Source of the DNA: Burkholderiales bacterium | GTDB taxonomy: Bacteria > Pseudomonadota > Gammaproteobacteria > Burkholderiales > Burkholderiaceae | Reading direction: 5' to 3' | Length of the DNA: 37,670 nucleotides | Assembly (NCBI GenBank): GCA_947371645.1 | Contig: CANBQJ010000009.1 | Span: 1 to 37,670, forward strand | Shown: one piece after another, positions 26,988 to 35,724 of the stretch | Position numbering within the stretch: the stretch's first letter is position 1 | Layout: every line of letters begins with the position of its first letter | The notes under the pieces: model-generated | Database searches by the model: none | The model's input: only the letters and a program-made list of their open reading frames with translations | What the model was told of the DNA's origin: nothing | Made by a program: the position numbers and the translations under genes

Positions 26988-27002
26988 CCAGCGTGAATTG
27001 AA

Positions 27003-28136
27003 TCAGGCTTCCAGCAAAATGCGCAGCATGCGACGCAGGGGCTCGGCGGCACCCCACAGGAGTTGGTCGCCGATGGTGAAGGCACCGACATATTCCGGGC
27101 CCATGGCGAGTTTGCGGATGCGACCCACCGGGATGCCCAGCGTGCCAGTCACGGCCACCGGCGTGAGGTCACGGATGGTGGCTTCACGGGTGTTGGGCAC
27201 GACCTTGGCCCAGGGGTTGTCGGCGGCGATCAGGGCCTCGATGTCTGCCACAGGCACGTCCTTCTTGAGCTTGAAGGTCAGCGCCTGGCTGTGGCAGCGC
27301 ATGGCGCCAATGCGCACGCAGAAACCGTCCACGGGGATGGCGGCCGAGCCAAAGCCCTCGCCCAGACCCAGGATCTTGTTGGTCTCGGCCATGCCCTTCC
27401 ACTCTTCCTTGGACTGGCCATTGCCCAAATCCTTGTCGATCCAGGGGATCAGCGAGCCACCCAGGGGCACGCCGAAGTTGGCCGTCTCCGCCGCGGTCAG
27501 GGCGCGCTGCTTGGCGATGACCTTGCGGTCGATCTCCAGGATGGCGCTCTTGGGGTCGTCCAGCAGGGCTTTGACCTCGGCGTTCAGCGTGCCGAACTGG
27601 GTCAGCAACTCGCGCATGTGCTGGGCGCCGCCGCCCGAAGCCGCCTGGTAGGTCTGGGTGGACATCCACTCGACCAGACCAGCCTTGTACAGCGCGCCCA
27701 CGCCGATCAGCATGCAGCTGACCGTGCAATTGCCACCAACCCAGTTGCGGCCACCCTTGGCCAGCGCGTTCTTGATCACCGGCATGTTGACCGGGTCCAG
27801 CACGATGACGGCGTCGTCTTGCATGCGCAGCGTGGAGGCGGCGTCGATCCAGTGGCCGTTCCAGCCGGCAGCGCGCAGCTTGGGGAAGACCTCGGCCGTG
27901 TAGTCGCCGCCCTGTGCCGTGATGACGATGTCACAGCGCTTGAGTTCGTTGATGTCGAACGCATCCTTGAGCGTCTTTTCGTTCTTGGCCAGGCTGGGCG
28001 CTGCGCCGCCGGCGTTGGAAGTCGAGAAGAACAGGGGCTCGAAGTGGGCGAAGTCGCCCTCGGCCTGCATGCGGTCCATCAGCACGGAGCCAACCATGCC
28101 GCGCCAGCCCACCAATCCAACCAGAGTCGTAGCCAT
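27003..28136 (-). CDS. asd: aspartate-semialdehyde dehydrogenase
   Basis: A 377-residue enzyme of the long gamma-proteobacterial type that reduces aspartyl phosphate to the semialdehyde, the branch point to lysine, threonine, methionine and cell-wall diaminopimelate. The catalytic Cys137 is in GGNCTVS and the active-site His is in [11 protein letters not shown]. The NADP-binding start is [15 protein letters not shown]. Between leuB (48 bases upstream) and fimV, its standard place. Confidence 0.96.
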   Translation of the reverse strand: MATTLVGLVGWRGMVGSVLMDRMQAEGDFAHFEPLFFSTSNAGGAAPSLAKNEKTLKDAFDINELKRCDIVITAQGGDYTAEVFPKLRAAGWNGHWIDAASTLRMQDDAVIVLDPVNMPVIKNALAKGGRNWVGGNCTVSCMLIGVGALYKAGLVEWMSTQTYQAASGGGAQHMRELLTQFGTLNAEVKALLDDPKSAILEIDRKVIAKQRALTAAETANFGVPLGGSLIPWIDKDLGNGQSKEEWKGMAETNKILGLGEGFGSAAIPVDGFCVRIGAMRCHSQALTFKLKKDVPVADIEALIAADNPWAKVVPNTREATIRDLTPVAVTGTLGIPVGRIRKLAMGPEYVGAFTIGDQLLWGAAEPLRRMLRILLEA

Positions 28137-28184
28137 GATGATTTCCTTCAGTGTCTTGTGTGTTGTGAGGCGCCCGTGCAGCGA

Positions 28185-29270
28185 TCAGCCCTGGGCCTTC
28201 AGAGCGGCCACGACGGCTTCGCCCATCTCGACGGTGCCGACCTTCGCCGTGCCGTCTGAATAGATGTCAGGCGTGCGCAGGCCTTGTTCCAGCACGCTTT
28301 GCACCGCGCGCTCGATGCGGGCGGCGCCCTCTTCTTCACTCAGGCTGAAGCGCAGCATCATGGCGGCGCTCAAGATGGTGGCCAGGGGGTTGGCCACGCC
28401 CTTGCCGGCGATGTCCGGGGCCGAGCCGTGGCTGGGCTCGTAGAGGCCCTGGCCCTTGGCGTTCAGCGAGGCCGAGGGCAACATGCCGATGGAGCCGGTG
28501 AGCATGGCGGCGGCATCGGACAGGATGTCGCCGAACATGTTGCCGGTGAACAGCACGTCGAACTTCTTGGGCGCCTTGACCAGCTGCATCGCGGCGTTGT
28601 CCACGTACATGTGGTCGAGCTCGATGTCGGGGTACTGCGCGTGCACCTCCGTGACGACGTCTTTCCAGAACTGGAAGGTCTCCAGCACGTTGGCCTTGTC
28701 GACGCTGGTCACGCGCTTGCCGCGCTTGCGGGCGGCCTGGAAAGCCACGTGGGCGATGCGTTCGATCTCAGGGCGCGAGTAGCGCATGGTGTCGAAGGCC
28801 TCGGGCGCGCCCTTGAACTCGCCATCAGGCGATTCGCGGCGGCCACGGGGCTGGCCGAAGTAGATGTCGCCGGTCAGCTCGCGGATGATCAGGATGTCCA
28901 GGCCTGCGACCAGCTCGGGCTTGAGGCTGGAAGCGTGCGTGAGCTGCGGGTAGCAAATGGCCGGGCGGAAGTTGGCGAACAGGCCCATGTTCTTGCGCAG
29001 GCCCAGGATGGCCTGCTCAGGACGCAGGGGGCGGTCCAGCTTGTCGTACTTCCAGTCGCCCACCGAGCCGAACAGCACGGCGTCAGAGGCCATGGCCAGC
29101 TCGAGCGTGTGCGCGGGCAACGGGTGGCCGTGGGCGTCGAAGGCGGCGCCACCGACCTTGGCTTCGTCCAGCTGGAGGGGCAGGTCCAGCACCTTCAGCA
29201 CCTTGATCGCCTCGGCGACGATTTCGGGGCCAATGCCGTCACCCGGCAACACTGCAATCTTCTTGACCAT
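28185..29270 (-). CDS. leuB: 3-isopropylmalate dehydrogenase
   Basis: A 361-residue NAD-dependent decarboxylating dehydrogenase of leucine synthesis. Family marks are [13 protein letters not shown] at the N-terminus, the substrate-binding arginines in [30 protein letters not shown], the metal-binding Asp region around DNAAMQLV and [19 protein letters not shown], and [14 protein letters not shown] for NAD binding. It follows leuD by 31 bases in a leuC-leuD-leuB-asd run. Confidence 0.97.
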   Translation of the reverse strand: MVKKIAVLPGDGIGPEIVAEAIKVLKVLDLPLQLDEAKVGGAAFDAHGHPLPAHTLELAMASDAVLFGSVGDWKYDKLDRPLRPEQAILGLRKNMGLFANFRPAICYPQLTHASSLKPELVAGLDILIIRELTGDIYFGQPRGRRESPDGEFKGAPEAFDTMRYSRPEIERIAHVAFQAARKRGKRVTSVDKANVLETFQFWKDVVTEVHAQYPDIELDHMYVDNAAMQLVKAPKKFDVLFTGNMFGDILSDAAAMLTGSIGMLPSASLNAKGQGLYEPSHGSAPDIAGKGVANPLATILSAAMMLRFSLSEEEGAARIERAVQSVLEQGLRTPDIYSDGTAKVGTVEMGEAVVAALKAQG

Positions 29271-29301
29271 GGTTGTCTCTGTGCGTCTTGTCAGCGGGGC
29301 A

Positions 29302-29949
29302 TCAAACGATGCGGTTGTTCAGCCAGGGTTTGGTGGCCAGGCGCTCGGCTTCATATGCCTTGATCTTGTCGGCGTGACGCAGGGTCAGGCCGATGTCGTC
29401 GAAGCCATTGAGCAGGCAGAACTTGCGGAAGGGCTGCACGTCAAAAGGCAGCTCGACGCCGTCGGCCTTGACCACCACCTGGCGCTCCAGGTCGACGGTG
29501 AGCTGGTAGCCGGGGAAGGCGAACACTTCGTTGAACAGCTGGTCGACCTGCGACTCGCTGAGTTGAATAGGCAGCACGCCGTTCTTGAAGCAGTTGTTGA
29601 AGAAGATGTCGGCGAAGCTGGGGGCAATGATGGCGCGAAAGCCGTATTGCTCCAGAGCCCAGGGCGCGTGCTCGCGGCTGGAGCCACAACCGAAGTTCTG
29701 GCGCGCGATCAGCACCGAAGCGCCTTGGTAGCGCGGCTGGTTGAGCACGAAGTCCGGGTTGGGCTTGCGCGTGGCCGGGTCCTGTCCGGGCTCGCCGGCA
29801 TCCAGGTAGCGCCACTCGTCGAACAGGTTGGGGCCAAAGCCCGTGCGCTGGATCGACTTCAGGAACTGCTTGGGGATGATGGCGTCGGTGTCGACGTTGT
29901 CCCGGTCCATCGGTGCGACCAGGCCCTTGTGGATGCGAAATGCTTGCAT
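29302..29949 (-). CDS. leuD: 3-isopropylmalate dehydratase small subunit
   Basis: A 215-residue subunit that pairs with LeuC to isomerise 2- to 3-isopropylmalate. It starts [22 protein letters not shown] and carries the substrate-binding [15 protein letters not shown]. The ATG at 29949 matches the family N-terminus; the open frame continues 39 codons upstream into leuC without family similarity. Only 25 bases separate it from leuC, so there is no room for the small entericidin-type gene that some relatives carry there. Confidence 0.96.
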   Translation of the reverse strand: MQAFRIHKGLVAPMDRDNVDTDAIIPKQFLKSIQRTGFGPNLFDEWRYLDAGEPGQDPATRKPNPDFVLNQPRYQGASVLIARQNFGCGSSREHAPWALEQYGFRAIIAPSFADIFFNNCFKNGVLPIQLSESQVDQLFNEVFAFPGYQLTVDLERQVVVKADGVELPFDVQPFRKFCLLNGFDDIGLTLRHADKIKAYEAERLATKPWLNNRIV

Positions 29950-29974
29950 GGTGGTTCTTCTGCGGGCTGGCGTG

Positions 29975-31384
29975 TCAGGCGATGCGACGGATGTCGACGA
30001 AGTGGCCTTCCATGGCGGCCGCAGCGGCCATGGCGGGGCTGACCAGGTGGGTGCGGCCACCCGCACCTTGACGGCCTTCGAAGTTGCGGTTGCTGGTGGA
30101 GGCGCAGCGCTCGCCAGGCTCCAGACGGTCGGCGTTCATGGCCAGGCACATGGAGCAACCGGGCTCGCGCCACTCGAAGCCAGCGGCCTTGAAGATGACG
30201 TCCAGGCCTTCGCGTTCGGCCTGTTCTTTCACCAGGCCAGAGCCGGGCACGACCAAGGCCAGCTTGATGTTGGAGGCCACCTTGCCACCGATGCGCTTGA
30301 CCACGGCTGCGGCCTCGCGCATGTCTTCGATGCGGCTGTTGGTGCACGAGCCGATGAACACCTTGTCGACGCGGATGTCGCTGATGGCCTTGTTGGGCTC
30401 CAGGGCCATGTACTGCAACGCGCGCTCGGTGGCAGAGCGCTTGACCGGGTCCTTTTCCTTGTCGGGATCGGGCACGCGGTCATCAATCGACAGCACCATC
30501 TCGGGCGAGGTGCCCCAGGTGACCTGCGGCTTGATCTGGGCGGCGTCGAGTTCGACCACGGTGTCGAACACGGCGTCGGCGTCAGATTGCAGCGTGCGCC
30601 AGTAGGCAATGGCATGTTCCAGCTCCACACCGGTGGGGCTGAAGGGGCGGTTCTGCACGTAGGCGATCGTGGTGTCGTCCACGGCCACCAGGCCCGCGCG
30701 GGCGCCGGCTTCGATGGCCATGTTGCACACCGTCATGCGGCCTTCCATGCTGAGCGCGCGCATGGCGGAGCCCGCGAACTCGATGGTGTAGCCGGTGCCG
30801 CCTGCCGTGCCGATCTTGCCAATGATGGCCAGCACGATGTCCTTGGCGCTCACGCCCTTGGCCACGGCGCCTTCCACCTTGATGAGCATGTTCCTGGCCT
30901 TCTTGGCCAGCAGCGTCTGGGTGGCCAGCACATGCTCGACTTCAGAGGTGCCGATGCCGTGGGCCAGCGCACCGAAAGCGCCGTGCGTGGAGGTGTGGCT
31001 GTCGCCGCAGACCACGGTCATGCCGGGCAGCGTCGCGCCCTGCTCCGGGCCGATGACGTGCACGATGCCCTGGCGCTTGTCGTTCATCTTGAACTGCGTC
31101 AGGCCGAAGCGGTCGCAGTTGGCGTCCAGCGTGTCGACCTGCAGCCTGGAGATCGGGTCGGCGATGCCTTGGCTGCGGTCGGTGGTGGGCACGTTGTGGT
31201 CGCTCACCGCCAGGTTGGCCGACAGGCGCCAGACCTTGCGGCCGGCGATGTCGAGGCCTTCGAAGGCCTGCGGGCTGGTCACTTCATGGACCAGGTGGCG
31301 GTCGATGTAGAGCACGGCTGTGCCGTCGTCTTCGGTGTGGACGACGTGCTCGTCCCAGATCTTGTCGTAGAGGGTGCGTCCCAT
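29975..31384 (-). CDS. leuC: 3-isopropylmalate dehydratase large subunit
   Basis: A 469-residue aconitase-family protein holding a [4Fe-4S] cluster. The cluster ligands are Cys347 in FIGSCTNSR and Cys410 and Cys413 in [32 protein letters not shown] is the typical active-site block. First gene of leuC-leuD-leuB-asd. Upstream on the minus strand a TAAAAT box (31440-31445), a possible -10, is framed by TGACG and CGTCA. Confidence 0.97.
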   Translation of the reverse strand: MGRTLYDKIWDEHVVHTEDDGTAVLYIDRHLVHEVTSPQAFEGLDIAGRKVWRLSANLAVSDHNVPTTDRSQGIADPISRLQVDTLDANCDRFGLTQFKMNDKRQGIVHVIGPEQGATLPGMTVVCGDSHTSTHGAFGALAHGIGTSEVEHVLATQTLLAKKARNMLIKVEGAVAKGVSAKDIVLAIIGKIGTAGGTGYTIEFAGSAMRALSMEGRMTVCNMAIEAGARAGLVAVDDTTIAYVQNRPFSPTGVELEHAIAYWRTLQSDADAVFDTVVELDAAQIKPQVTWGTSPEMVLSIDDRVPDPDKEKDPVKRSATERALQYMALEPNKAISDIRVDKVFIGSCTNSRIEDMREAAAVVKRIGGKVASNIKLALVVPGSGLVKEQAEREGLDVIFKAAGFEWREPGCSMCLAMNADRLEPGERCASTSNRNFEGRQGAGGRTHLVSPAMAAAAAMEGHFVDIRRIA

Positions 31385-31434
31385 GATGCTGGCGTCGGCA
31401 AGGGCCCCGAAAAGCCCCGGGTGTAGGGAAAAGA

Positions 31435-31450
31435 TGACGATTTTACGTCA
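31435..31450. promoter_or_regulatory. dyad around the possible leuC -10 box
   Basis: TGACG-ATTTTA-CGTCA: two 5-base inverted arms enclose ATTTTA, which on the minus strand is TAAAAT, a good -10 hexamer 56 bases before leuC. A protein bound here would cover the promoter. No good -35 box is visible at 16-18 bases, which fits an activator-dependent promoter. Confidence 0.35.
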
Positions 31451-31603
31451 CCGGGGCCGTCGGGGCACCTGGCCCCTTCGGCATTGCTGGTGGACGCGTC
31501 ATGCAGACCTCATGCGGACCTGGTGCCGGCGCTCGGGACGCCACGTGCCGCGACACACCAAGCCGGTGTGCTCACAAAAAGCAGCCGCACAAAGCATGAA
31601 GGG

Positions 31604-31628
31604 CATGCCCTCCCTGGACATGCCCTCC
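31604..31628. repeat. short direct repeat in the intergenic region
   Basis: CATGCCCTCC occurs twice with a 15-base period. The first copy overlaps the perfect palindrome GGGCATGCCC (31601-31610). Function unknown. Confidence 0.4.
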
Positions 31629-31724
31629 TGCCGCCTTTTTGGCGTTCACCTAGCGACTCTGCGGTCGCTGCTCCCTTTTCCTACCGAGTGACAGCGTTAA
31701 GACTTTCTTGTCTGCTGAAACTAT

Positions 31725-31743
31725 ATCACCAGAATATGGTGAT
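31725..31743. promoter_or_regulatory. perfect 7+7 dyad upstream of the response regulator
   Basis: ATCACCA and TGGTGAT are exact complements separated by GAATA. The centre is about 106 bases upstream of the TAAAAT box at 31840, a position usual for an activator. It could be the binding site of the adjacent NarL-type regulator or of a separate protein. Confidence 0.45.
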
Positions 31744-31839
31744 GACATTGCCATCAGGTAGCAACAGAATGTACCCACCCCACACCGGGGCCCAAGGGCA
31801 TTTGAAACAACCCGAACGAGTGATGTCAATCGCACACTG

Positions 31840-31845
31840 TAAAAT
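31840..31845 (+). promoter_or_regulatory. candidate -10 box for the sensor-receptor cluster
   Basis: TAAAAT preceded by ACTG, 86 bases before the response regulator ATG. No convincing -35 hexamer is found 16-18 bases upstream, consistent with activator dependence. The leader would be about 80 bases. Confidence 0.35.
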
Positions 31846-31931
31846 TCGCCACCGATTTGAGAGACAAACCCCTTGAGCACCATGCCCTGGCAACCAACAT
31901 ACCAGCTCATGGCAAACCCGGAGTACCGCAC

Positions 31932-32573
31932 ATGAGCACGATCACGGTGATGATCGCCGACGACCATCCCTTGATCGTGGAGGGCCTGTCCAGCGTCCTG
32001 ACACGCCATGGCCTGCAGGTGGTGGGGGCCGTGAGCGATGCCACGGCGGTGGTCGACACCTTCACACAGCTCCAACCTGACGTGCTGGTGCTGGACCTGC
32101 GTTTTGGCGAAGGCGGCGTGGGTGGCCTCGACGTGCTGCAAGAGCTGATGGCCAGGCACCCTCATGCACGCGTGGCGATCTACACCCAGTTCGACCAGAG
32201 CACCATCGTGCGCGAGGCCTACAAGCGCGGCGCGCGGGCCTTCGTCCCCAAGAGCACCGACCCCGGCGACGTGGCGCAGGTGCTGCTGCGGGTGCACCAG
32301 GGCGAGACCGTCTTCCTGCCCGAAATCGCCACCCGCCTGGCCGTGCTCAGCGTGCACGGGGACCAGTCTCCCGTCGCCCGATTGCAGCCGCGAGAAGTCG
32401 AGGTCTTCAAGTTCATGGCGCAAGGCCTGACCAATGTGGAGATCGCAGAGCGCATGCAGCTGTCGCCCAAAACGATCAGCACCACCAGCCAGGCCATCAA
32501 GGACCAGCTGGGCATGCACCGCGCGGCCGACATCACCCTGCTGGCGGTCAAGCACGGGCTGATCGAACCCTGA
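31932..32573 (+). CDS. NarL/LuxR-family response regulator
   Basis: A 213-residue regulator. The receiver domain (1-125) has the acidic pair Asp10-Asp11, phosphoacceptor Asp55 in VLVLDLRFG, Thr85 and Lys107, all needed for phosphorylation. The output domain (about 150-213) is a LuxR-type helix-turn-helix: LQPREVEVFKFMAQGLTNVE followed by IAERMQLSPKTIS. After Asp55 the loop is Gly-rich (FGEGGVGG) and slightly longer than usual. GGAG lies before the ATG at 31932; an upstream in-frame start at 31857 is less likely. First gene of the cluster, it is the probable partner of the kinase at 35721, whose HisKA_3 type is the usual partner of NarL regulators. Confidence 0.93.
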   Translation: MSTITVMIADDHPLIVEGLSSVLTRHGLQVVGAVSDATAVVDTFTQLQPDVLVLDLRFGEGGVGGLDVLQELMARHPHARVAIYTQFDQSTIVREAYKRGARAFVPKSTDPGDVAQVLLRVHQGETVFLPEIATRLAVLSVHGDQSPVARLQPREVEVFKFMAQGLTNVEIAERMQLSPKTISTTSQAIKDQLGMHRAADITLLAVKHGLIEP

Positions 32574-32610
32574 CAATGTCAGCTTTTCGATCCCGCCCCC
32601 GCAGTACCCC

Positions 32611-34767
32611 ATGAACGCCCGCTCACGACGCGGCCGGTTGCTCACCGGTCTGACCTTGTCCTGCCTGTCAGGTTTCTCTCTGGCCCAGACCAGCCCCGTG
32701 GACGACATCGACTCCACCGCCTACAGCTATCCGGTGGTCATCACGCCAACCCGACTCAAGCAGTCTCTGGCGGAGGTGCCCGCCAGCGTCACCGTGATCA
32801 CCGGCGAGACCATCCGCCGCTACGGCATCACCACCATCCCCGACGCCCTGAGGCTGGTGCCCGGCATGGCCGTGACCCGATCCCGCGGCAGCGACTACCG
32901 CATCACCTACCACGGCACGGGCATCGTCACGCCACGGCGCATGAACGTGCTGATCGACGGCTACTCGGTCTACGGCTCGGCTTTGTCCAGCGTGGACTGG
33001 GGGGTGTTGCCCGTGACCATCGACGACATCGACCGCATCGAAGTCACCCGTGGGCCGGACTCGTCAGCCTACGGCCCCAACTCGATGATGGCGGTCATCA
33101 ACATCCTCACCCGCCACCCCAAGGACGTGGAGGCCGCCTCGGTGTCCGCAGGCGCGGGGAGCCATGGCACCAGCGAACTGCATGTGCGTGGCGCCACCCG
33201 GCTGGGCGAATCCACCCACGTGGCGCTGACCGCCCAGACCGAGCGCAACAGCGGCTACGACGCGACCACCTTGGCAGGCGGCGAGCACGACGGCATCCGC
33301 GTGAGGCGCGTGAACCTGCGCAGCCAGTCGGACATCGACCAATGGACCACGCTGGAGCTGCAAGGCGCCCACGTGGAGGCCACCCGTCCGGACGCCTACA
33401 CCGCTGACCCCTCGCTCCAGAGCTACGCCAACCTGAACCGCACCGACGACCAGTTCAGCGGCAAGTGGACGCGCGCGCTGTCGGCCAGCCACGAACTGCA
33501 GCTGAAGGCCATGGTGCAAAACGCCAGCATCCGTCAGGAATGGGGAAGTTGCTGGCCTCGGATCCTGCTGCACCCGGTGACGGCCCAGGTCCTCGGGGCC
33601 CACCCGGAGCTGGCCGGCGCCATCGGCCATGGCGCCAACGTGGTGGGCCTGCTCTTGAATGCACTGACGCCCGGCGAGACGGCCCAGGTGGTGGCCGCCA
33701 TTGCCGAACTGGGCGGCTATGCAGCGGCGATGCAGACCTCTTGCGGCACATCGAACGCGGACTACCAGGACTTCCGCGCGCAACTGGAGTTGCAAGACAC
33801 CGTGGTGGTCTCCGACACCCTGCGCTTCGTTGCTGGTGGCGGCGTGCGACAGCAGCGAACCGACAGCCAGCTCTACCTGAGCGGCAGCGTCCACAACACC
33901 GTGCGCTGGCTGTTCGCCCACGGCGAATACCGCGTCACCCCGGCCACGACGTTCAACGTGGGTGGCTACGCCGAGTCGAACTCTCTGGGCAACCACAGCT
34001 TCTCGCCGCGGGTGGCCACCAACTACCGGCTGTCTGATGAACAGACGCTGCGTGCCGTGTACTCACGGGGCACGCGCACCCCTGACCTGCTGGAAAAGCG
34101 CGGGCACTGGACGCCGGCGCTCAACGACTTCTCCCCGGCCGTGGCGGGCGCCACCAGCGCCGCGCCGGTGGCCGTGTTCGAGGGCAACCCGGATCTGCAG
34201 GAAGAGCGCATCACCTCGCTGGAACTGGGCTACCTGCTGGCCGTGCGCCGCTGGGGGTTGGTGCTGGACACGCGCCTGTTTGACGACCGGCTCAGCACCC
34301 TGATTTCCAACTACTCCACGTCGACACAGCTTCAGCCCAACAACAACGCCAGCGTGCGCCTGGCGGGCGCCGAAACCCAGGCCAACTGGGACCTCAGCAG
34401 CGACTGGTCGGCCTGGCTCAACTACAGCTACCTCGTGAACTACCACGCCAGCAATGTGGTGGAGCGCAGCCAGTGGTCACGCCACAGCGGCTCGCTGGGC
34501 CTGAGCCATGCCCTGAGCGACCACTGGCGGGTGTCGGTGGCGTCCTACCTGTCGTCGGGCAATGGCCAGGGCGAATCGTCCTACAGCCGCACCGACCTCA
34601 CCCTCACCCACCAGTTCCAGCTGTCGCAGCAACAGGCCAGCGCCTCACTGAGCCTGAGCTGGCTGGACACGCCTGAAGTCAGCACCTACGTCAGCAGCAC
34701 CGGCTCTTTCCAGTCGAGCTTCAACGACCGGCTGGGCGTCTACGCCAAGCTTCGCCTGGCGTTCTGA
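32611..34767 (+). CDS. TonB-dependent outer-membrane receptor
   Basis: A 718-residue receptor. It has a signal peptide (1-25, ending SLA), a TonB-box-like PVVITPTRL (41-49), a plug domain (about 50-167, with NVLIDGYSVYG and IDRIEVTRGPDSSAYGPNSMMAVINI), and a beta-barrel ending in LRLAF with the C-terminal Phe that marks outer-membrane proteins. The barrel carries an unusual hydrophobic segment of 65 residues between Cys314 and Cys378, predicted to be an external loop. Ligand unknown; the plug lacks an N-terminal signalling domain of the FecA type, so regulation must run through the two-component genes around it. It starts 37 bases after the regulator and ends 21 bases before the binding protein. 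Confidence 0.92.
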   Translation: MNARSRRGRLLTGLTLSCLSGFSLAQTSPVDDIDSTAYSYPVVITPTRLKQSLAEVPASVTVITGETIRRYGITTIPDALRLVPGMAVTRSRGSDYRITYHGTGIVTPRRMNVLIDGYSVYGSALSSVDWGVLPVTIDDIDRIEVTRGPDSSAYGPNSMMAVINILTRHPKDVEAASVSAGAGSHGTSELHVRGATRLGESTHVALTAQTERNSGYDATTLAGGEHDGIRVRRVNLRSQSDIDQWTTLELQGAHVEATRPDAYTADPSLQSYANLNRTDDQFSGKWTRALSASHELQLKAMVQNASIRQEWGSCWPRILLHPVTAQVLGAHPELAGAIGHGANVVGLLLNALTPGETAQVVAAIAELGGYAAAMQTSCGTSNADYQDFRAQLELQDTVVVSDTLRFVAGGGVRQQRTDSQLYLSGSVHNTVRWLFAHGEYRVTPATTFNVGGYAESNSLGNHSFSPRVATNYRLSDEQTLRAVYSRGTRTPDLLEKRGHWTPALNDFSPAVAGATSAAPVAVFEGNPDLQEERITSLELGYLLAVRRWGLVLDTRLFDDRLSTLISNYSTSTQLQPNNNASVRLAGAETQANWDLSSDWSAWLNYSYLVNYHASNVVERSQWSRHSGSLGLSHALSDHWRVSVASYLSSGNGQGESSYSRTDLTLTHQFQLSQQQASASLSLSWLDTPEVSTYVSSTGSFQSSFNDRLGVYAKLRLAF

Positions 34768-34788
34768 GGCCACTCCGCAAGCCAGACC

Positions 34789-35724
34789 GTGAAACCGAAC
34801 GCCACGCACCTCCACCCTGCATTGCCTGCACGCCGCCGCGCGCTGGGCATGCTGCTGGGGCTGTGTGGCCTGCCAGCCTTCGCGCTGGGCTCTGCGCGCG
34901 AGCTTCGCGTCCTGACCGCACCGGACGCCAGTGCCCAACGCCCGCTGCTCGCCGCCTTGCGCCTGCGCCTGCCCGGCCTGGTGGCCGATGCCGACCCTGC
35001 CGTGCTGGACGCGCGTCGGGGTGGCACCTGGCTGACGCTGGGGCCGCAGGCGCTGCGCCGCGCGCTGGAAGCCGATGCCCATGTGCCCATCGTCTCCGCC
35101 CTCAGCTCCAGCCAGACTTACCGCAAGCTGCTGAGCGCCTCGCCGCGAGACCCTGGCAGCACCACCGCCGTGTTCGCGGAAGCCTCGCCGGCGGCCCAGA
35201 TGCAGCTGATCGCGGCCCTGTTCGAGCGCAAGGTGGTGGTGGGCATCTTGCTGTCCGAAGCCTCGGCCTACCTGGAAAGGCCTTTGCGCCAGGCGGCTCA
35301 GACTGCGGGCCTGGACGTGCAGCTGACTTACGCTGGCGCTGGCCAGGACCCGGTGCGCGCCATCAATGCCCTCAACGCCGCCCAGGTGCTGCTGGCCGTG
35401 CCCGACGGCAGCCTTTACACGCCTGACGCCTTGCGCTCGGTGCTGGAGTCCACCTACCGGCGCAGCCTGCCGGTCATCGGATTTTCTGCCGCCACGGTGA
35501 ACGCCGGCACGCTGGCCTGCGCCCATGCCGACCTGGACGACGTGGCCGCCGACCTGCTCGACCTGATCGACAGCCTGGGTGGTAATGGCGCATCCCTGCC
35601 CGAGGCCCGCTACCCCCGCTACTGGCGGGTGACCATCAACGACAACGTGGCCAGGTCTTTGGGCCTGCCTGTCTCCGACAAACTCAGAAGCCTGGGCGTG
35701 CGCCCCATCGGGAGGACCGGATGA
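34789..35724 (+). CDS. periplasmic ABC-type substrate-binding protein (ABC_sub_bind-like)
   Basis: A 311-residue exported protein starting at GTG. The N-terminus PARRRALGMLLGLCGLPAFA is a signal peptide with consecutive arginines that could be a Tat signal. The mature part has two alpha/beta lobes of the type I binding-protein fold: LRVLTAPDAS, VPIVSALSSSQTYRKLL, VVVGILLSEASAYLERPLRQ, AAQVLLAVPDGSLYTPDALR and LPVIGFSAATVNAGTLAC resemble the uncharacterised ABC_sub_bind family. No permease or ATPase gene is nearby. The stop overlaps the kinase ATG in ATGA, which suggests it serves the kinase rather than a transporter; that is an inference. Confidence 0.8.
   Translation: MKPNATHLHPALPARRRALGMLLGLCGLPAFALGSARELRVLTAPDASAQRPLLAALRLRLPGLVADADPAVLDARRGGTWLTLGPQALRRALEADAHVPIVSALSSSQTYRKLLSASPRDPGSTTAVFAEASPAAQMQLIAALFERKVVVGILLSEASAYLERPLRQAAQTAGLDVQLTYAGAGQDPVRAINALNAAQVLLAVPDGSLYTPDALRSVLESTYRRSLPVIGFSAATVNAGTLACAHADLDDVAADLLDLIDSLGGNGASLPEARYPRYWRVTINDNVARSLGLPVSDKLRSLGVRPIGRTG

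Larger units (their letters stand above)
26692..27002. other. 311-base gap between asd and fimV
   Basis: It holds no convincing gene. It contains the fimV promoter (26810-26838), a long leader of about 110 bases, an AT-richer stretch, and a hairpin just beyond the asd stop. Short open frames in it overlap neighbouring genes and lack protein-family character. Confidence 0.6.
31385..31931. other. 547-base divergent intergenic region, leuC to the sensor cluster
   Basis: No convincing gene. From left to right it holds a possible leuC -10 box inside a TGACG-N6-CGTCA dyad (31435-31450), a 10-base direct repeat CATGCCCTCC (31604-31613 and 31619-31628), an AGCGAC-TCTGCG-GTCGCT hairpin with a downstream CTCCCTTTT (31652-31679), a perfect ATCACCA/TGGTGAT dyad (31725-31743) and a TAAAAT box (31840-31845). 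The right half is AT-richer than its surroundings. The length is unusual for this compact window and suggests regulation in both directions. Confidence 0.6.

Noticed and set aside
31652..31680. Hairpin AGCGAC/GTCGCT followed by CTCCCTTTT as an intrinsic terminator
   Set aside because: No plus-strand gene ends upstream of it, the stem is only 6 pairs and the T-run is delayed. Listed only as part of the gap.
31374..31876. Small plus-strand frames in the leuC upstream region
   Set aside because: No ribosome site, Arg/Cys/Pro-rich composition and no family pattern. The region looks regulatory.
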